Part shown: one piece after another, positions 58,577 through 64,000 of the stretch
Layout of the letters: each line of letters starts with the position of its first letter
How positions within the stretch are numbered: position 1 is the first letter of the stretch
From: Dichotomocladium elegans
Lineage: Eukaryota; Mucoromycota; Mucoromycetes; Mucorales; Lichtheimiaceae
Direction: 5' to 3'
NCBI GenBank assembly: GCA_025716815.1
Contig: JAIXMN010000010.1
Location: forward strand, 992,001-1,056,000
Length of the DNA: 64,000 nucleotides
Notes under the pieces: generated by a model
The model's input: only the letters and a program-made list of their open reading frames with translations
Told to the model about the DNA's origin: nothing
The model's database searches: none
Translations under genes and position numbers: made by a program

Positions 58577-60734
58577 ATGAAAGACGATAAAATACACTTG
58601 TTAAAGCCAGGAGATGAAGAAGCAGCAACATTGGACGAAGACATCGAAGGCACTCAGTGCGGTAGAACAAAACCCTATGAAAGTTCCGTTCGTCTTCAAC
58701 GGACGATGGGTCCTTTTTCTGGTATGTACATATGCCCTCTAAGTCCGGCTCATCATCCTTTATCCTCACTAGCAAAATTACAGCAACGATGCTGATGATC
58801 GGCGCATCGATTGGTAGCGGTATCTTCTCAACACCGTCAGGCGTGTATCGAAGCGTTGGCTCTGTGGGCATGGCACTGATCATATGGGTCATTGGCGCCG
58901 TTCACAGTTTACTCGGGGCCATGGCGTATATTGAACTTGGGGCTGTAAGTCAAACCTTCTCTCCAGTGGAAAATACGGACGCGTGCTCAATGACACCGGA
59001 CGTTTGTCTATACGGGATTCATATATTAGATGCTTCCACGGTCTGGGGGCGAGAAGGAGTATTTGGATTACAGCAAGTCCATCATGGGAAGCTACAGATT
59101 TACCACCGGACGTGCTAATGCCCTTATTTGTTTTGCTTTTGGGCAAACTTAGTCTACAGGAAGCCAAAGGCTTTGATGCCCTTTATTTTTAGCATCGTCT
59201 ATGTATTTCTGGTAAATCCAATCTCTTGTGCGGCCGACGCCACAGTGACAGGAACGGTGTGTATGATCCGACCCGTGCATTTCATGTGCTTGGCTAATAT
59301 CCTTTCTGCAATGTCCAGCTCATTGTATATGCAGGTTGATATCGTCGTAAAATCCAAAATGGAGAGCAAAAAAGTAATGCTTAGTATTTTCTCGACATAG
59401 CCGGGGCAGCGGGGAACGCTTGGCTGGAGCGCGGGATTGGTGTGGCTGTGCACACGGCGTGCTGCATCCTTCATAGTATCACGGTAACCTGGGGAGTCCG
59501 GATCAACGATGCTATCACTTTCGTGAAGATCCTGATACTGGCAACGATCGCTGTCACTGGCCTAATCGTCGCATGCGGTGGCCTTACATCCACTGTGACG
59601 CCGACCCATGCGCTTTCGTCAGGTGATGTTTTTGCTGGCACTGCCACAAGTCCAAGTGACTATGCCGCAGCTCTGTTTAAGGTGATATTTACCTACGGCG
59701 GGTGGAATAATATCAATTATGTCGTGGACGAGCTCAAGGATCCCATCCGGACGCTCAAGGTGGCATCCATTTCGGGAATGACTCTGCTTGCATTCCTATG
59801 TGTGCTTGCCAATATTGCCTACTTTGCTGTCGTACCCGCAGATGTGGTGTACAGTTCCACTACCACGGTTGCTGCCGAGTTTCTTGTCCGTGTCTTTGGT
59901 TCTGATGCCGCGACAGCGATGCCGCTTTTGATTGCAATTAGCACTTTTGGATGCACCAGTTCGATGACATTTGTTGGTGCGCGCATCACACTTGAGGCCG
60001 CCAAAGAAGGATATATTCCATTCGGGCACTACTTTGGAACGGTGAACCGATGGCTCGGTACTCCTGTGGCAGCCTTGGCCCTTCATTGGGCTGTTACGCT
60101 TCCGTACATGCTTGCACCTCCCGCTGGTGACTTGTTCAACTTTATCGTGGATCTTGGAGGATGTAAGTATATATATATGTTATAAGGAACTTATTTGATC
60201 TGACCTACTTTATTTTATAGATACGGTCGCGTGGTTCTATGGTCTCGTCGTTATCGGTTTATTTTGGCTGCGGTATCGCGAGCCTGAAGTCCCCAGACCA
60301 TTTCGCTCTTTTTTGATATTGGATGCCCTTTTTATCATGGTCATCTTCTTTGTAGTCACTGCATCCTTCATCCGCCCCGAACGAACAGATATGGTATCCA
60401 TTGCTTACTGGGTTTATCCGACGACTGGTGTTGCGTTCATCCTCTGCTGCGTGCCTCTTTGGTACATTCGAATCAAGGTTCAGCGAGCTTTAATTCGGTC
60501 ACTGTATGCGCCATTCTTTTTCTGTTTGCACACGCGTGAGATATGACAAGTTGTAGTAATCCAGCTGTATTTTATTTTAGGAACGCGATGAATTACATTG
60601 CCCAGCATCATCTTGACCCGTCAAAGTTATCGGATGTCGAGATTGAGCGGATGTTAGCAAAAGAAAGCCTCGATCAAATGGAACGCAACCGCCTGGCCAG
60701 CCGGACAATGATGGAAGAGAAAGGCAACGCGTAA
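58577..60734 (+). CDS. LAT-type amino-acid permease (APC superfamily)
   Basis: Eight exons (58577-58721, 58784-58944, 59030-59072, 59153-59256, 59319-59334, 59401-60162, 60221-60503, 60581-60734) give 555 residues. The N-terminus is hydrophilic; TM1 contains MLMIGASIGSGIFSTPSGV, the substrate-binding GSGIF motif of APC transporters. Later blocks: MLPRSGGEKEYLDY, KPKALMPFIFSIVYVFLV, CAADATVTGT, LFKVIFTYGGWNNINYVVDE (conserved Y.GW..N...EE-like motif), TFVGARITLEAAKEGYIPFG and FWLRYREPEVPRPFRSFLI. The C-terminal tail is HHLDPSKLSDVEIERMLAKE onward. The family moves neutral amino acids across the plasma membrane. Intron 3 (59073-59152) starts GCAAGT, and exon 5 is only 16 bases. The gene is divergent from the ABC transporter and convergent with the coiled-coil gene. 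Confidence 0.88.
59319..59334 (+). other. 16-base micro-exon of the permease gene
   Basis: CTCATTGTATATGCAG lies between a TCCAG acceptor and a GTTGAT donor and supplies LIVYA plus the first base of the next Ala codon; with it the frame continues into AGAAGNAWLERG. Confidence 0.75.
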
Positions 60735-61057
60735 CAGTGTCATGCGGGCAAACGGGTGTTTTCATACGAGTGTACATAGATGAACCATATCCAAGGACCA
60801 TATGTATAATGCAAGTAACTATCATAAAAGCGGTTGGAAAGTCGGCATTGGGTTGCTGCTCGCTCCGTCGATTCCTGACACTTGACATATAGCATGCAGT
60901 ATTTGGCCAAAACGCATATATGGATCCTGTTGATCGTCTTCTGCACCTTATGCGTAGGTTATATATATATCCCGACTGGGCCATTCGGCAGCAAGAGATG
61001 TAAACAGAATGCCTTTAGAACTATATATTATGTTTATTTGCAGTTTATGACCAAATA
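60735..61057. other. Convergent spacer, source of the duplicated spacer at 39.3-39.6 kb
   Basis: 3' flanks of permease and coiled-coil gene B; no gene. Similar base by base to 39290-39612 with small insertions and deletions. Confidence 0.6.
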
Positions 61058-63987
61058 CTAATGAGGGATAATATAATTTTCATCTGATAACGGTAACCAA
61101 CTCCACCAATCCAGTAACTTGTCTTTGAGAGCGTAAGAAGGTGAATATTGTACGGCGGGGTATAACGCATCTAGTGGAGTATCAGCAAGTCCATAAGATG
61201 AACTGCTAAATAGTGAGCTGAAGAGGAGCACCAGGATTCGAAACATGAAAAAGACAATTGTCAAAGTCAGCATTGCACTGACGATCGTAGCTAATAACAA
61301 CAAAGCAATGTGTTAGAATAAGGCCAGCGTAAAATAAGACGATGAACTCACTTCGTATGTTCTTGTATTTATTGGTCTGCTCTGTTTTGAGTCGACTAAC
61401 AGCTTCTTTGTGTGCTTCAACTTCTTTTTTCAACTTGTGGATAATCGCATAGGTTTCTGGAGAGCCAGCCTCCAACATGTCACTCTGCACCGCAATATCC
61501 GCCGTGGTAGGGGGAATACCCTGAAATGTGGGGTTATGAAGACCTTGCTCAAGTTCACTTGCATATTGTGAAAGCTTCTCATTTTCTTCTTGGAGTTGTG
61601 CACAAAGCCTTTCAACTTCAATAGTAACCTCCGTTAACATCCTTCTCGACGTTCTTCTGAAAGCGAATGCTTACATTTCTCCAGCTTCGCAAATGCCTGC
61701 TCTTTCTCAAACTTATATTTTTCTCCGTCCTTTTCGAGCTGTTGTGAACGAGTCTGGATCGATCTGACTAGTAAATAAGGACCATCGATCAGACTACTCA
61801 TGTTCCTCTTTCAGCTTAAACGTAGATTCAAGAAACTTACGTTTGTCTAGTTCTTCAACCGCTTCTTCTGCTTTTGTTCTGTAGAGATCGCATTCCCTTT
61901 GGAGTTGGTCAATCTAAATAAAGGATTCGCATAAATAACCTTAAATTGTCCTCCTCCCAGTTTTTACGTATTATACCCGAGGATCCATGTTGTTAAAGTC
62001 ATCCATAGTACCCGCCAACTCGGCATCAAGGGTCTAATATACACATATATGTACATAGCATTGTTCGTCAAGACCATATATCAATGCTGTTTCCATCTTT
62101 CTACATACCTGGATGGGTTTTCGCCCGTGGGTCAATCCTTGCCTTGCATCATCCGAATCCGTCTTTAGATCATCAATGATACCATTCAGCCGACCGTTCT
62201 CTATTGTGAGTTCCTCGATTTGAAGCTCCAATTCGTTTACATCCTTGATCTTGTTCTCTAGCAGCTCACAAGTTTGTGACTTTTCCTCGAGTTCTTTTTG
62301 GTATACTTTGGCGTTGTTTTCCAGATGCTCGTTTTTTCGTTCGGCATGTTTTAAGTCGTCTTCTTTTTGAGCCAGAATCTCCTTTAGGTGCTTGCTATCT
62401 TCTGTATGTTATATATAAACAGCCGATCAGCAAATTTCGAATATACCATAGCATCGACTTCCCTGATTAAGAACGCATACTAACTTTTTTGCATCTTCAA
62501 ATCCCCTCGCAAATTCTCAATGATTGTAGCCTGTCTTGATGCCATTTGTGTAGCTTCTTCTAGCCTTTGTTCCAGCTTACGAGTATTAATGGTGTGAGTG
62601 AATGTATCAACCGGTGATAGCCAAAAATTATAAAAGATATATTTTACCTCAGCAATAATCTTCTCCTGGTCTTTTTCCGTCGTCTTGCAGTCAGAAAGAG
62701 CTCGTTTGTACATAATATTTTCATGTCTCATTTCGCTGAGCATAACCTCCATTTTTGCGATTTGATCCTCATAATCTTGTGTCATTTTGTCGATACGATC
62801 CACAACTAGCTTACGAGAGACCAGTTTGACATTGCGTTGGTCCAAAAAGCTGGAGGTAGACCGAACATCATCCTATATTGAAGAAAATGAGTGCGTGTGC
62901 CCATGTGTGTGTATTTCCCCCTTTGAGAGTAGTGACTTTAAAGAGAATAATCCCCATTTCATTCCGTTGTGTGGGCATATGACGATTAAATGTATCGTGT
63001 CTTTCTCTTACCATAATTATGAGATTTTCATTTTGCGTTAGCTCTGCGGATTTGCGGTGGTCTTTGTTAGAGCTCAGGAAGGATATTGTCCGCTGCTTTT
63101 GTCTTTGTTGTTCATCCTCGAGTCCTTGCTCCCGTTCCTGTTGTTGTTGTTGCTGCTGCTCCTGACGAAGATGTCGATGTTGTTGGTGCGCATAGCCAGT
63201 GTATAGATCCGTCACGCTCTAATACAAAGCCATAAAGAACACATTAATTTCGGGATATCCAAGGCAATTTGAAAATGCCACAAAACATTACAGAGCTTGG
63301 AGACAAAGATGGGTGGCCAATGCTTGGAGTAAGTCGATGGTCGTCGTTATCCGAGTCCTGTGATCGGTCTGTAATCCTGTGCAGACGCGCATGAACTTGG
63401 TTGAGCAGCTCAGAAGTGCGTTGGCGGTGATCGAGGGATGAGGAAGCTGTGGGTCGTTGGGGTTTGGGTGCTGGTGATAAAGAACTTGTTCCATTCCGCT
63501 GATGGCTGTTCATGCGATCCGCGCTTGTCATTGTTGGCGCCTTATTTCCTATTGCCAATGAGCCGTCCACAGAACTAATGTCGCTTCGATTACTGGCTTC
63601 TAACTGAGCATCCTGCCATAGCCGTCTAATAAGAGCCATAAAATCTTCAGGACTCATTTCGATTTCTCTGTTTCCGGGACGTGCACGCACTTCCTGGATC
63701 TGTTTCTGCAGTTTGGTCTTGATGCTATAGCCCTCTTCTGCCTCAGAGCGATCCAGGAGATCGAACCATTCCACAAAGGTAGCAAGTTGCGGTAGATCTT
63801 CTGGGTTAGCATGAAGGATTTCGGCGAGTAACATGAAGCTGGCTTCGTGATTGAAGGAATCCTGTTTTCTGAATTGGGTAAGAAGCCGTGGCGGAAGAGA
63901 CGAAGGAAGAGGAGCAATGGAAAGTTAAAAAGAGGAACCACTTGCCTCGTCGAGGTGCGATAAGCTACAGATGCTGTACTGTGACAT
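61058..63987 (-). CDS. Coiled-coil protein with C-terminal membrane anchor (copy B)
   Basis: About eleven exons, roughly 700 residues. Exon 1 (63987-63946) is MSQYSICSLSHLDE and is followed by a GC-AG intron (63862-63945). Exon 2 begins DSFNHEASFMLLAEILHANP and contains FVEWFDLLDRSEAEEGYSIK and a Ser/Pro-rich stretch; exon 3 has a glutamine run (RQEQQQQQQQEREQ). Then come coiled coils: VVDRIDKMTQDYEDQIAKME, EDDLKHAERKNEHLENNAKV, LELQIEELTIENGRLNGIID. The last exons (IDQLQRECDLYRTKAEEAVE, SIQTRSQQLEKDGEKYKFEK, EVERLCAQLQEENEKLSQYA) match copy A. The C-terminus is a hydrophobic segment (LTIVFFMFRILVLLF) plus about 50 residues, SSLFSSSSYGLADTP to NYIIPH. I do not recognise the N-terminal domain. 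The product should be a tail-anchored or type II-like membrane tether. Confidence 0.7.
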
Positions 63988-64000
63988 GCTACATAAATGT

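Overview
The window reads as nuclear DNA of a filamentous fungus, most probably an early-diverging Mucoromycota (Mucorales-like) species. Genes are dense, lie on both strands and are broken by short introns (mostly about 50-130 bases, GT-AG, a few GC-AG). Proteins match fungal families, and the decayed mobile DNA is of a DDE_3 (IS630/Tc1-like) transposase type I associate with Mucorales genomes. No rRNA, tRNA, CRISPR array or bacterial operon was seen. Gene models were assembled by eye from reading frames plus splice signals; where all exon lengths sum to a multiple of three I give exon coordinates.

Left part (1-8.7 kb): an unidentified exon leaving the left edge, a decayed transposase copy, a Myb/SANT-domain gene, an orphan two-exon reading frame, a TA-flanked MITE and much sequence in which I see no gene. 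Centre-left (8.7-34.9 kb) is gene-rich: RraA-like aldolase, USP12/46-type deubiquitinase, DDI1, SPT23/MGA2-like regulator, alpha-arrestin, RCH1-like transporter, two tandem methionine sulfoxide reductases, Stm1/SERBP1-like ribosome-associated protein, S6K-like AGC kinase, mitochondrial IDH1 and Mediator subunit MED22. Five consecutive genes (10.1-25.1 kb) belong to or carry motifs of the ubiquitin/Rsp5/proteasome world.

Centre-right (35-47.9 kb) starts with a caleosin carrying a very long acidic C-terminal extension, then becomes accessory DNA: transposase relics, a broken copy of the 3' end of an amino-acid permease gene, a large coiled-coil gene whose 3' end was duplicated together with that permease fragment, a hairpin array, a second MITE and a frameshifted remnant resembling the N-terminal half of Fanzor/TnpB-type proteins that stops where a dead DDE_3 element begins. 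Right part (47.9-64 kb): a DAGL-type lipase, an ABCC transporter, the intact LAT-type amino-acid permease transcribed away from it, and the second coiled-coil gene, which shares its last exons and membrane tail with the first one.

The main structural event I can read is a segmental duplication of about 1.8 kb (about 60.17-61.99 kb copied to about 38.77-40.56 kb) that gave a coiled-coil gene a new membrane-anchored C-terminus. The shared tail is coiled coil, one membrane segment and a short lumenal peptide that recalls KASH proteins; this resemblance is an inference.
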